The notes below the pieces were generated by a model. That model had not been told where the DNA came from, searched no databases, and worked only from the letters and a program-made list of their open reading frames with translations. 64,000 nucleotides of DNA, taken from assembly GCA_948144175.1 (NCBI GenBank), contig CANXME010002102.1:248001-312000 (forward strand), written 5' to 3'. Positions 52,930-64,000 of the stretch are shown in pieces; position 1 is the stretch's first letter; every line of letters starts with the position of its first letter. A program made the position numbers and the translations under genes. This DNA comes from Closterium sp. NIES-65 (taxonomy: Eukaryota; Streptophyta; Zygnematophyceae; Desmidiales; Closteriaceae).

Positions 52930-55115
52930 ACACTATCCAGTGCACCGGCTTGTCAATGTGGAACACCTCCTCCACATCTTCATTGTCCCAGAGGAAAAGG
53001 TTGTCATCCTCCTCCTCCCCCACGACCTCCTGATCGTCGCCTAGGTCCTGTTCCACATCCTCCTCTTCCCCCACGACCTCCTGATCGTCGCCCAGGTCCT
53101 GTTCCACATCCTCCTCCTCCTCCTCCCCCTCTTCCTCCTCGTTATGCCCGGCAGTTCCAGCAACCTCGTCTTCACCCTTCTTCTCTTTACCCTTCCTACC
53201 ACAGGCGGCTTCGCGCTCTTCACAGAGCGCCTCCTCCTCATGGACCTCCAGACCTCCGGTGCTTCCGGCCAGTCGATGTCATACTTCAGGAGCGAGATCT
53301 GCATCAGCTCGCCCAGCCGCGCGTTGCAGAGTGTTCCTTGCACCAACCACTTGATGATATTTTACCTGGAGAAACCCCTCTCGCACTCCAAGGTTGACAG
53401 GGGGAGCACCGCAATCGCCTGCCACAGAAGGACGAGGTTGGGCCATCTCCTGCCTAGTACAATCACGCAGCATCACACCCCGTGAAGAAACGTTTATGAC
53501 ATGCAAAGCACACTAACACTCAAAAACAGCGCTGCCCCGAGCAGTGCGTTACCTCTTCGAGTCTGCGCTCCCGAGAATGTTGGTCAGGCCCTTCTTGAAG
53601 CTCTCCAGCTTGTGGTGCGTCTCCATTATCACACAGAATGTCAGGAGCTCCCTCTCTGCGGCCTTGAGGTCGAATCCCGTCAGCTTGTTGCGGAAAAGCT
53701 TGCTGCATCCCAGAAGCCACTCACGGCATTTCTGCTCCCGTTGAGCCTTGATCTTCAACCACTTCCCCGCCTGAAACAGCTTCGTCGGCCTCAGCTTCCC
53801 TAGGTCATCCAGACGCTTGTTGAGGTTGTCCACGCAATCGTGGGCAAATATGCGGCACAGATTCACTTACTCGGCGTAAGTGCTTCCATACTTGTGCCTC
53901 GGGAGCTTCCTCTCGTGCATGGTGTAGAGGTGGTTGATTGGGGTCCTTCACCGTCCACGACTCGCACCCGGACGATCTTGCCTCCGCCTTGCCCGTGCAG
54001 CTTCAAAAGGGTGACCAGCCAGCTCTTGCTCTCGCCACCGAACGGCTTGTCGTTCGTCAAGTACCGCTCCGTCAGATCCTGTGGTGGACTCAAAGGTCTT
54101 AGAAATCTCTGTCACATCCAGCTGTTACAGCACCAACACTGAGAACATGTTAGACAGTTACTAAAAGTGAAAATACCATGCACAAACAGAGGCCTGCTCG
54201 TGAAAGTAAAATAAACTCACAGCACGCTTCTGGAAGCAACGGTTGAGGTTGTTCATGTCGGCGAAGATGGCGACGAGAAAAAACAGGCAGAACTGAAACT
54301 TGTAGCACGTCACAATCTCGTACGCGTTGTGGCTGTTCTCCCAGAGCAGCACGATGCACGCGCCCAGGACCTTGCACAGCCGACGCACCGCATCTCTTCG
54401 TGATAGCCACCGAACCGTGTGGATCCCCTGGACTTCAAGGTTCGTGTTGTAGGTCACTCGATGTAGGTATTTGAAGCGTTGACTCCAGACACACGACTTC
54501 CCGAGCTCTGCCGCCACGGTGGGCACCACCTTGTCCATCATGTCCAGGTCCGGATTTGACGTCGTAGCGTCGTTCACATCCAAAGCCTCCCCGTAGGACG
54601 CAGGGGACATAACTCAACATGTGTGAGTAAAACAAGTGACATGTCTTGCGCATCTTCACACCTTGTATACTCACTGGTAGGCGATGCAGTGACAGGAAAA
54701 GAGATGCAGGACGTGTTCCTTTATCCGCGCCACCAAGCCGTTATCCTTCTCCATCATGATCGACACCCATTTGTACTGACTTCAACAATCTTGGACACAT
54801 CGACAGATGAGGAGCGGAGATGATTCATGAGCACCTCGAACAAAGACCCTGCATCACACTTCTCAACTCTGAGAAGAATGAAAAACTCGTAGGCGATTTG
54901 GCGATTTTAAAAAATGTGAGGTAAACAATCATATGTTTCCCTCGCGTTCGGTCAGTGCTCTCGTCGCAGCTGAGGCCCAGGAATGGGGAAGACTGGATGT
55001 GGTCCATCTGCACCCTCATCAGGTAGCAACACATGTTGTGAACCATCTGCTGGAACCACATGTTTGTAATACAGTTGTAAGCAACAAATGAAGGAAACAA
55101 TAAACGCAACAAAGC
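52930..55115 (-). mobile_element. hAT-2: decayed hAT-type DNA transposon (minus strand)
   Basis: From right to left: a VAYNCITN stretch and MVHNMCCYLMRV with PFLGLSCDESTDRTRGKHMI (about 55080-54830, the DEST motif of DUF4371-like hAT proteins); EALDVNDATT to GIHTVRWLSR, VLGACIVLLWE and DMNNLNRCFQKR (about 54600-54200); an exon starting LDVTEISKTFEST at 54122 after GTAACAG; LTERYLTNDKPFGGES (about 54080); FAHDCVDNLNKRLDDLGKLRPTKLF through ELLTFCVIMETHHKLESFKKGL (about 53850-53570); PLSTLECERGFSR, the hAT C-terminal dimerisation signature (about 53400-53370); LMQISLLKYDIDW (about 53310-53260); a basic stretch; and an acidic C-terminus. Several introns seem retained. At least one frame change near 54085 breaks it. 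The 5' end is cut by C3. No terminal inverted repeat was found. Confidence 0.65.
53041..53130 (-). repeat. Tandem repeat encoding the acidic tail of hAT-2
   Basis: A unit of about 57 bases (GGTCCTGTTCCACATCCTCC plus CCCACGACCTCCTGATCGTC on the plus strand) occurs in about two and a half copies, beginning near 52995. On the coding strand it gives Glu/Asp-rich sequence. Confidence 0.8.
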
Positions 55116-56197
55116 TGTTGGTATAGCGGCCTAATAAAATCAAGCCATCAAGACTTAATCAAACCTAAAACCTCTCCTCGGGGTCACCTGGGGTGCCTGG
55201 TACAAAACAAGCCCCTATCCTCGGGTCCGGGTTTGTAGATCGGAGTCAAAAATGACTTAGCCAAAATAACAAGAGTACCTTGAACGTCGTGCAGTGTATC
55301 GTGCAGACCGTCAATCGGATTAAGATGAGAATTTCCTATATCGAAGCTCGCTTCAAGAGCTTTAAAATGAACCAAGTTGCCTCGCGAAAAGTTCTGCCAT
55401 TACGAAGTTATGGCTCGAACAACGTTGGCCGACCGTCACAGTGCTAGCATACTAGCGTTGACTCGGGTAGCATTCCGCCGTCGTACCGTGTAGAACGAAA
55501 TTCCAGGAAGGGAGGAGTTCGCTTGAATCAAATTGACTATGTTCAGGTACGAACAGAGAATGAATAAATAGCTCTAGCTAGCAAGGACCATGGGAATCAA
55601 CCTGGGAACAACCAGGGATGATCCCAAATAATTCCAAGCAACAGAACCAACCTGGCTGGACAAAACAGCAGGTGGTAGGTTGGTAAACAACCTCTTGTTC
55701 TGTTTTTTCAACCTGGGAAACAACAACCAGGTTCAGGTCCTAAAAACAGAACCTGTTTTGTCTTTGCCCAACCAGCCAAATGCTGGTTCCGCTGGTTTCC
55801 CCTGGCCCTGTATCATGCAGATACAGACAAACAACATCCAACCTTCACCTAAATTGTATCCCTATAGTGCCTGCCCAGCTACACTATAGTCAACCGAACA
55901 AAACAGTACAATTTTGAGTTGGATAGAACTGAATCTGCGCAATCAAGTAAGCCGAACCGCAAAGCTTCCATCTTGGGTTCCTTTGCGAGCTCGTCCTTTC
56001 TGCTTGCACTGTTCATAACGCGTACAATGTTGTGCCGAAGCGCACATTGCGCGAGTACATGCAAATGCTTCAAGCAAAAAGTGCGAAAGCAAACAAATAC
56101 ACGAACATTCCATTCATACACAAATGCATTCGCACACGCATACTCGTATAAATAGACAGACGGCAGGATGTCGTTCAATGTGAATTTGCACCCAACA
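55116..56197 (-). repeat. 3' LTR of C3
   Basis: 1082 bp from TGTTGGTATAG to CCCAACA. It cuts hAT-2 at its right-hand (5') end. Confidence 0.92.
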
Positions 56198-59100
56198 CAC
56201 TCCCCCTCAGCCTGCCGGCTGCATCTCCATCATTCCATGCTAGTTCATACTTATTCCCCTCATGCGCACACAACGCCAATGTGGCTCATCCGCAAGCCTC
56301 TTGGTGAGGAAGTCTGCTGGCTGCTGGTGAGTCTTGATGCATATCGGATTCACCGTCCCCCTCTTCACCTCCTTACACAGCCAGTGCCAGTTGATACGCA
56401 TGTGCTTGTTCAGCCCACGAAGCACAGCATTCCTGGCCATCCCAAGAGCTCCCTTGCTATCACAAAACAGCGGCGCAGCAACCTTCTGCTCCTGGCCAGT
56501 CTCCTCTAACACCCTCCTCAGCCAAATCACCTCCTTTACCTCGTCAAACATTGCCTTGTACTCTGACTCCACAGAAGAGAGTGCCGTCTCCGTCTGCTTC
56601 TTTGACCTGCAACTAACAGGTCCTCCCCCAACTACACAGATGTATCCTCCCACAGATGAGGAATCCTCCTTCTCAGAAGCCCACGTAGCATGAAAAAAGC
56701 AAGTGAGAAATAGCTTGCCTTCTCCAAGCCTCTCCCCCTTCTCTTTCAGCACCTCAACCCCTTTCTGCTTCACCTGTGCAAATGCGGAATATTGAACTCC
56801 AATGCTTGGGTGAGAGTTCAGATACTTCACCACACGCTCAGCTGCATCCACCTGCTCCTCTGATGGATTTTGCACCACCCTTGCCAGCTGCCCAACCGAG
56901 AAAGAGATGTCGGGCCTCGTGTGAACTGCTGCATACAAGAGCCTGCCCACCAAGGAATGAAATTGCTGCTGCTCCTCGGCTTCAACCCCTTGATCCTCTG
57001 CAACCTTCACAAGCTTGAATTCTGCTGGCATGGGAGTTGCAACCTTGCGCTTATTCTCAATCCCATACTTCTCCCCAAGCTCCTTGATGATCTTCTCCTA
57101 GTGCACCTTCAACCATCTGTGATTTGGATCCCTCTCCACATGCATCCCGAGGTAGTACTTTACCTCCCCAAGGTTCTTTCACTTGAAGTTCTCCGTCAAC
57201 TGCTGCTGCACGTTCTGGATCTCCTTCATGCTGCTGCTAAAGAGAAGAATGTCATCCACGTAGACCAGCATCTCCCCCTCCTCCTTGAGAAAGAGGCTCG
57301 CATCACAGCTGTTGAACCTGAATCCCATCTCTTCTAAAACAGCTGCCAACTTCTGGTACCAGCAGTGTGGCGCCTGCTTCAAGCCGTAGATGGACATTTT
57401 CAGCTTGCACACCCTGCCTATACCATCCTCATACCTAGGCGGCTGCGTCATGTACACATCCTCCTCTAAAATCCCATTGAGGAATGCGGTTGATATATCC
57501 ATTTGAATGATAAATTTCCCACTAACGGTTGAATCTGTCAACAAGACACGGAGGGTAGGGGGTTTGGCAGTGGGAGCAAAAATCTCATTGAAGTCCTGCT
57601 TCTCCTTCTGCATAAACCCCATAGCCACCAGCCTACACTTGTAGATGGTGACCTGTCCCTTGTCATCGGTCTTGATTCTTAGCACCCACTTGCACTTTAC
57701 GGCTTTCTTCCCATCGAACAGCACCACTAGATCCCATGTCCCATTCTCTAGCATGCTCTGGTACTCAGCATCCATAGAAACCAGCCACTTCTCCCTATCC
57801 GGTCCAGCCAATGCCTCCTCCATGCTAGCTGGTTCCTCTGGTGCAGGGGCAAGAAAACAGTAGGCAGGTTCATCCTCCTCATCCGGGTCATAGCTATGCG
57901 GTAGAATCAGCAATGCCTCTTCTGTCCCATGCTGCTGCTCTGCTACATCAGCTCTTGCAGTCAGCTTCTAAGTAGACATACGGGTACGTCCTGGCCTGGA
58001 GACGGGTATCTCCTATCCATTCATGACGACACCCTTTGGCTTCTTAGTTTTCCCCTGCTACTTCTCTCTTCCCTCGGATCCAGCGGCTCCACTATTGCTA
58101 CAGCTAGTCTCCACACCATCTCCTCCCCCAGTTGGTGCCTCCTGTATCGTCTCTCCATCACCACCCTCTGCAGCTGCCTCCTCTCCCTCCTCCCACACAC
58201 TAGGAGTCAGGTCCAGCTGCATGGTGATCTGCTCAATCTGCTAGGACACCCTGGCCTCTGGCTGTTTCTCCAAGCTCCGAAACATCATGCCCTCAACAAA
58301 CTTCACATCCCTGCTGTCAAACAACACACCCTTGGATGGTTCCCACAGCAGCCATATCTGCTCTCAGCAGCCAGCCCCAAATGCACACACCAGATTGCAC
58401 TTGCCCCCAACCTACTGCGGTAGGTCTTGGGGACATGGGCGACTGCCATGCAACCGAACACCCTCTCCAACGGCATCCACGAGTCATCCCTCACCTTTGT
58501 GAGTACCCTGTTCCTAACGACGGTAGCGTGTCGAACAGCATGGGGCCACATCAAGTTGCCCAGCCCAGATTCTATGAGCAGCGCCCTAGCTGTCTCCAGA
58601 ATTGTCCGGTTCGCCCGTTCTACTACACCGTTGGACTGTGGGGTGTAAGCCGTGGTCAGCTCCCTCTGGATGCCCTGCTTCTTGAGCCAGGCCGTCATCT
58701 CAGCTCCAAGGAACTCACCACCCCGATCTGTCCTAATCCGCTTCACCACACACTCCGCTTGCTTCTCCACGAATGGCAGCCAATCTTTGCGTATCGTAGA
58801 GGCGAAGTGGTCCTTCTGCTTCAGAGAATATGCCCACATAAGCCTGCTCCAATCATCCACTATGGACAGAAAGTACTGCTCCCCCCTGTGCCCCTGAACC
58901 GGCAGCGGCCCCACCAAGTCCATGTGGACCAACTCTAAAGGCTTCTTGCTTCTGCCAGTCACACTATGGAAGGGGAAACGGGTAAACTTTGAGAGCGAAC
59001 AGATTTCACAATTCTCATCAAGTGGCTGTCCGTTCAGCTTCAGACCCTTAATGGCATTGCCACATGCCCCAAGCATTGGTATGCCGTTGCCCAATCCGTC

Positions 59101-60587
59101 TCCCTAGATCTGGCCGACACTTTCACACCAACCCCTCCAACGGCGTTGCACTCCCCCTGGGATGCAGACCCCTCTCCAGCCTGCCCCCACAATGCGACAC
59201 CAATGCCGGCAGCTGCCACATGGATCTGTATACGTCCGTGCTCTCGTCCAGATCCCAAAGCACCCGATTGCCCAGCTTCCCCTTGTAAGTGCGTGCCCCA
59301 TCCGTGCTAGTGCTTACCCCAGCCTTGCCAAGCTTACGGAGGGAGATGAGGTTGTCCTTGAGTTTAGGAATGAGAAGAACGTCGTGCAGCACCACCGGTT
59401 GGCCATCCGCTCCCTTAAACGCAGCTCGTCCCGCACCAGCCACCTTCAGCGCGTGTTGAGAGGCAGAGCACACCTCATTGATTGGTCCAGCGCGTACGTT
59501 GTCCAGCAGGTCCTTGCGTGACGTCATCATCCTTGCAGCGCCCGTGTCCAATAGTTCACGGGGTGCAGCTCTACTCTAACTGTGGCAGAGGCGTCTCCTT
59601 GCTCCCCCTGCTCTCCAATATGGAAGAATTGGCCCGCGGTGCGCTCTTTCTTCTTCTCCGCACCGCCGTTGCGCTTCGGGTTGTTGTCGGACGAATCGGC
59701 GACCATGCTCGCGCCATTTTTCTGGTTCCTCCGCGCGCCGCCATCCTGGTGACGATTCTGGGGGGTCCATCCATCAGGTTTCTTATAGCACAAAAACCAG
59801 GGGTGCCCCTCCTTCTCACAATACCATCAACTCCCTTTCATTTTGCCACCAGCACCCGACTTGCCCCCACGTCCAGATTTCGCACCGCGACCCCAACCGG
59901 TACCTCCTTGTTGGTCGTTGGAGTCGTCGTCCTTCTTTGCACCGCGTCCAGCACCACCGAAGCCACGTCCTCTGCCACGTCGGCTCCCTTGCATCCCGTA
60001 GCCGCAGCTGCCGTCGTCTCCACCCCTCACTAGGCGGCGACGGAAGTCCTCCTCCAGAATCTTTGTCCGCACCCACTCGAGTGTCCACGAGGTCTGGTTC
60101 TGCGGTAGGCTCAATCCGCTCGTGAATTGAAGCCACGATTCCAGCAGCAGCGAGAGCATCTTCAAGCACTTGGTCTGCTCCGGGTAGGTGATTCCTGCGG
60201 TCGCCAACTTTGCGTAGAGGTCGCGCATCTTGTCCAGGACAGTTTGCACCGGCTCTCCCTCGCTCAGGCGCAACGCGGACAGCTCCCTCTCCAGCATCAA
60301 CGTTGCAACAACGGAGGTCGGGGCGTGCAGCTCCTTCAACACGGTCCACGCCTTCGGACCGCACTCAACCTCCGGCAGCAGGTGCATGACGTGGTGACGC
60401 TGGTTCAGCTCCAAACTCTGCGACATCAAATAGTAGCCAGCCGAGGAGCGCTCATCCCAATCTTCCTGCAGCGCGGGGTCACTCGATCTAGGCTCCTCTC
60501 CAATCATTAGTTTCAGCTCCTGTCGAGGTGTTGCCCGCCATAGCTACCTATACCGAGGATCACTATAACGCAGCTCTGATACCAGCT

Positions 60588-61679
60588 TGTTAGTGTAAAG
60601 GCCTAATAAACTCAAGCCATTAAGACTTTATTAAACTTAAATCCTCTCCTCGAGGTCACCTCCAAGGGTCCTTGGGTGCCTGGTACAAGACCAGCCCCTA
60701 TCCTCGGGTCCGAGTTTGTAGAGAGAGGAGTCAAGAATGACACAGCCAAAATATCAAGAGTACCTTGAATGTCGTGCAGCGTATCATGCAGATTGTTGAT
60801 CGGATTAAGCTGAGAATTTCCTATATCGAAGCTCCCTTCAAGAGCTTCAAAATGAACCAAGTTGCCTCGCGAAAAGCTCTGCCATTACGAAGTTATGGCT
60901 CGTACAGCGTTTGCCTAGCGTTGGACTGCTAGCGTACTAGCGTTGACTCGGGTAACATTTGGCCGTCGTACCGTGTAGAAAGAAATTCCAGGAAGGCAAG
61001 AATTTGCTTGAATCAAATAGAGTATGTTCAGGTACAAACATAGAAAGAATAAATAGCTCTAGCTAGCAAGGACCTTGGGAATCAACCTGGGAACAACCAG
61101 GGATGATCCCAAATAATTCCAAGCAACAGAACCAACCTGGCTGGACAAAACAGCAGGTGGTAGGTTGGTAAACAACCTCTGGTTCTGTTTTTCCAACCTG
61201 GGAAAACAACAACCAGGTTCAGGTCCTAAAAACAGAACCTGTTTTGTCTTTGCCCAACCAGCCAAATGCTGGTTCTGCTGGTTTCCCCTGGCCCTGTAGC
61301 ATGCAAATACAGACAAACAACATCCAACCTTCACCTTAATTGTACCTCTATAGTGCCTGCCCTGCTACACTATAGTTAACCAAACAAAACAGTACAATTT
61401 CGAGTTGGATAGAACTGAATCTGCATAATCAATTCAACCGAACCGCAAAGCTTCCATCTAAGGTTCCTTTGCGAGCTCGTCCTTTCTGCTTGCACTGTTC
61501 ATAACGCATACAATATTGTGGCAAAGCGCAGATTGCGCGAGTACCTGCGAATGCATCAAGCAAAAATTGCGAAAACAAACAAACAGACGAACATTCCATT
61601 CGTACGCAAATGCATTCGCACAGGCATACTCGTACAAACAGACGGCTGGATGTCGTACAATGTGAATTTGCACCCAACA
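60588..61679 (-). repeat. 5' LTR of C3
   Basis: 1092 bp from TGTTAGTGTAAAG to CCCAACA. Internal element sequence adjoins it on both sides. Confidence 0.92.
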
Positions 61680-61735
61680 CACTCCTTATCAGCCTGCTGG
61701 CTGCATCTCCATCATTCCACGAATTGGGTTAGTGA

Positions 61736-62988
61736 TGTGTACATCGACTTGACGGAAGAGTAAGTCGTGTGCCGTCCATGCTCACCGCACCATGCGGAAA
61801 TAACTTCTACAACGGGAGCTAGACTATGGGCTAGGCAAGGATGCTCGTGTGATCTCTGGGTTTGTTCGTCCTTTGTTGTTTTCCTAGTGCACACACTACT
61901 TGCTAGTTCACGGGGTAAGTTGGTAAGAGTTTCATTAGAGAAAGTTGACAACAATGGTCCAAAGAAGTTGGCATGACAAGACTACATCACATCAAGCATT
62001 CTGGTAGGTCGACTGCCAACATTGCATGGTCGACTGCGTTCTAGCACAACTTGGTCGACCGCGCTCCACCACTGCAAAGTCGACGGCGTGCCAACGCTTG
62101 AGGTTGACAGCATGCCAGCGTAGCTCCTGCAGTACAGCATCACACCAACTTCACAGGTGGTCGAAGATGATTGGCGTGCAGAGCCTTGTCACTTGCACAG
62201 CGCACACACCAAGTAAACCTGGCGCTGACGACTGCATCTGATTAGCCACGTCGACCTCGGGATACTACCACCGAGGTCGGACTCGCCAACTTCGCCTGGG
62301 CGACCGTCGCACTCCTCCGCAGGACCTCGTCACCCAGGTAACCTGGTCGACCAGGCAACCACGTCGACCAGCTACTCCTGTATGTGCCCGTCGAGCTCCC
62401 GAGTCGACAACCACCCCAAGTCGACCTCACCAGGTTGACCACGCCCCTGGTCGACCAGCTCCACGTCGACGTCACTCCTGGTCGACCAGCTCCACGTCGA
62501 CCAGCTCCACGTCGACCAGCACTCCTGGTCAACCAGCTCCATGTCGACCAGCACAGTTGTCGCTAACCACGCAAGTCGGCTACCCGAAGTCGGCGTCACC
62601 AAGTTGACGCCCTGCCACTCGACGCCCAGCTGCTCGACGTCCTGAGTTGTGGTCGACGTCGGCCCCTCCTCCGTCGACCACCAGGTCAGGTCGGCCACGA
62701 GATCAACATCACGCTTTGTTGACCAACCACCATGTCGACTAGCAGGCCTGTTAGCTGACCACCCAAGTCGGCTGCCCCAAGTTGGCGTCACGAAGTCGAC
62801 GCCCTCCGCAGGTCAACTTCTCAGGTCGACCTCCCTGAAGTCGGTGCCCGTGCAGTGGTTCCCGTGCAGATCGACTTCCTCGTCAACCAGCTCGCCCACT
62901 GCTGTAGGTCGGCTGCTCCCCTCACACCCGACCACGAAGTCGACTCCGCCCAAGCGAGGACCGGGCCAATAGACAACTCCCGTTGACA
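61736..62988 (-). repeat. LTR of B2
   Basis: About 1.25 kb. The coding-strand start TGTCAACGGGAG lies at 62988. The other end, at 61736, reads TGTGTAC, degenerate from TGTCAAC. It is rich in GTCGAC like the B1 LTRs, with a local tandem CAGCTCCACGTCGAC (about 62456-62550). Confidence 0.8.
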
Positions 62989-63164
62989 CTCCCCTGCCGC
63001 AATGACACTTGGGCCCCCAGCCCACAAGGCAGTACTCCTCGTAGAATAGCTCGTAGACGTGCACCCAACACACAGCACGTCGTCCACCGTACCAGGCGTG
63101 CAAGACGGCATGGCACCTGCTGCTGCACGTCGTCATCTTTGTCGCTCACATCGGCCAAGCGCAC

Positions 63165-64000
63165 CTAGCCGATAGCAACGGAGCAACGGTTGAAGGCCGG
63201 ATAGTGCAGCGCCTTCGTCGGGAAGTCGGTTGGCTGCTCGGTGGTCCGGATGTACCTCAGCGAGAACTTCTTGCGCCTCACTATGTGCTGCAGCCAGGCC
63301 TCTCGCCGCTCCATGTGCTTGAGGTTGCTCGTCAACCCCATGCCTTCGGCGACTGTGATGGCCGACTTGTTGTCCATTCGATGGACGGTCGGCTTTCCGG
63401 CATCCAGCTGCCGGAACTCTGCAAGGAGTAAGCAAAGTCGGCGCCCCTCCTTGCCGGCTTCGGTGGCCGCCACTTACTCTGACTCGGTTGACGACAACGT
63501 CACGCACGTGATGCGCTGGCTCGACCAGAAGACTGCGGCCCCTCCGTATACGGACACATAGCCGCCCGTGCTCGTCCTGTTCTTCTTATCACCAGCGCCA
63601 TCGGCGTCCACGTAGCCGACCAGCTCTAGCGACTCAGATCCACCTCCAAAATCCAGGGCGGTCTCACGCGTGTTGGCGAGGTAGGCGAGGCAGCGGTCGA
63701 CCTCACGCCAGTGCTGGTCACTCCTCACCGTGAGGCCGCTCCCCAGCTTGCTGCAGGCAAAGGCGATGTCCGGGCTCGTCGTCGTCGCCGCGAACTGCAG
63801 CGAGCCCACCTTTTGCTGGTACTTCTCCTCCTGTTGCTCCTGTGCCTGTTTCTCGTCGAAGGTGAGCTTGGCGTAGGCGTCGACAGAGACCGGCGTCTTT
63901 GAGGTGCGCCCGGTCTGCTCCTCGTCGATGAAGCGCCTACGCAGCTTGTCGGCGTAACCCTGCTGGTGCAGCCACAGCTTCCTCGCCCGAGGTAGTTCTG
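63165..64000 (-). pseudogene. B2 RNase H / reverse transcriptase remnant
   Basis: The coding strand shows GSLQFAATTTSPDIAFACSK, VDRCLAYLANT, VGYVDADGAGD, TGGYVSVYGGAAV, SSTESE and, further on, MDNKSAITVAEGMG and KHMERREAWLQH. These correspond one-to-one with B1 at 49930-50450. The region continues beyond the window. Broken. Confidence 0.85.

Larger units (their letters stand above)
55116..61719 (-). mobile_element. Ty1/copia family C, copy C3 (minus strand)
   Basis: 3' LTR 55116-56197, internal 56198-60587, 5' LTR 60588-61679. The primer site left of the 5' LTR is TGGTATCAGAGC (minus strand), and the purine-rich tract next to the 3' LTR is GCTGAGGGGGAGTG. Parts as in C1: gag (about 60530-59840), protease (about 59540), pre-integrase (about 59090-58990), integrase (about 58960-58500), linker (about 58250-57850), reverse transcriptase (about 57790-57190), RNase H (about 56730-56330). 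Broken, with more breaks than C1, and its LTRs are more diverged, so it is older. The right LTR is followed by 40 bases of family C sequence (61680-61719) that normally lie inside the other LTR. No target duplication is visible. Confidence 0.88.
61720..64000 (-). mobile_element. Ty1/copia family B, copy B2 (minus strand, runs off the window)
   Basis: The LTR is at 61736-62988. RNase H (DADGAGDKKNR, SSTESEY, about 63640-63450) and the C-terminal reverse transcriptase region (to 64000) follow upstream in the coding direction. A 16-base stretch at 61720-61735 matches the sequence just inside the 5' LTR of B1, so the LTR has element sequence on both sides. Broken. It meets the family C remnant at 61719. 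Confidence 0.8.

Overview
This window looks like nuclear DNA of a green-lineage eukaryote, most likely a streptophyte alga or land plant. A zygnematophyte such as Closterium is a guess, not a demonstration. The grounds are plant-type Ty1/copia elements (order GAG-PR-INT-RT-RNaseH), primer sites matching initiator tRNA-Met, intron-containing host coding sequence and GC-rich composition. No bacterial operon, rRNA, tRNA or CRISPR array is visible. Nearly all 64 kb is layered retrotransposon sequence. The exceptions are pieces of one host gene and two decayed hAT-type DNA transposons. || Host gene. An exon at 206-357, the first 15 bases of the next exon at 843-857, and three tandem copies of a last exon at 52325-52748 all match the GRWD1/RRB1 family of WD40 ribosome-assembly proteins. 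The central WD40 exons were not found. The two ends are separated by about 51 kb of mobile elements, the first of which starts inside the second exon. || Layout. 858-2604 is a plus-strand copia fragment (family A, copy A3). 2605-3776 is a family B fragment (B3). 3777-30481 is a minus-strand family A element (A4). Its GC-rich leader was entered three times: by C1 (7092-13736), A1 (13998-21365) and A2 (21707-30266). A2 itself carries a family C solo LTR (27987-29079). 30482-35137 is family E (minus), which sits in A5 (35138-36821, plus). 36822-45281 is hAT-1 (plus), holding copia D (37506-43262) and another family C solo LTR (43739-44831). 45282-51921 is B1 (plus). 51922-52929 is host intron, last exon and 3' flank. 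52930-55115 is hAT-2 (minus). 55116-61719 is C3 (minus). 61720-64000 is B2 (minus), which runs off the window. || Order of events, read from nesting and target duplications: A4 had entered E, and E had entered A5, before C1, A1 and A2 landed in the A4 leader. A1 is the youngest: its two LTRs are identical, it has a perfect 5-bp target duplication and its 2008-residue reading frame is open. All other LTR elements are broken. || Points worth following up: the split host gene with a triplicated last exon; a short peptide module (QQLREWY) repeated in gag and in the INT-RT linker of family A; a C-X13-C-X3-H-X4-C motif where copia elements normally carry a CCHC knuckle; LTRs packed with the GTCGAC palindrome; and primer sites that match tRNA-iMet only with bulges.
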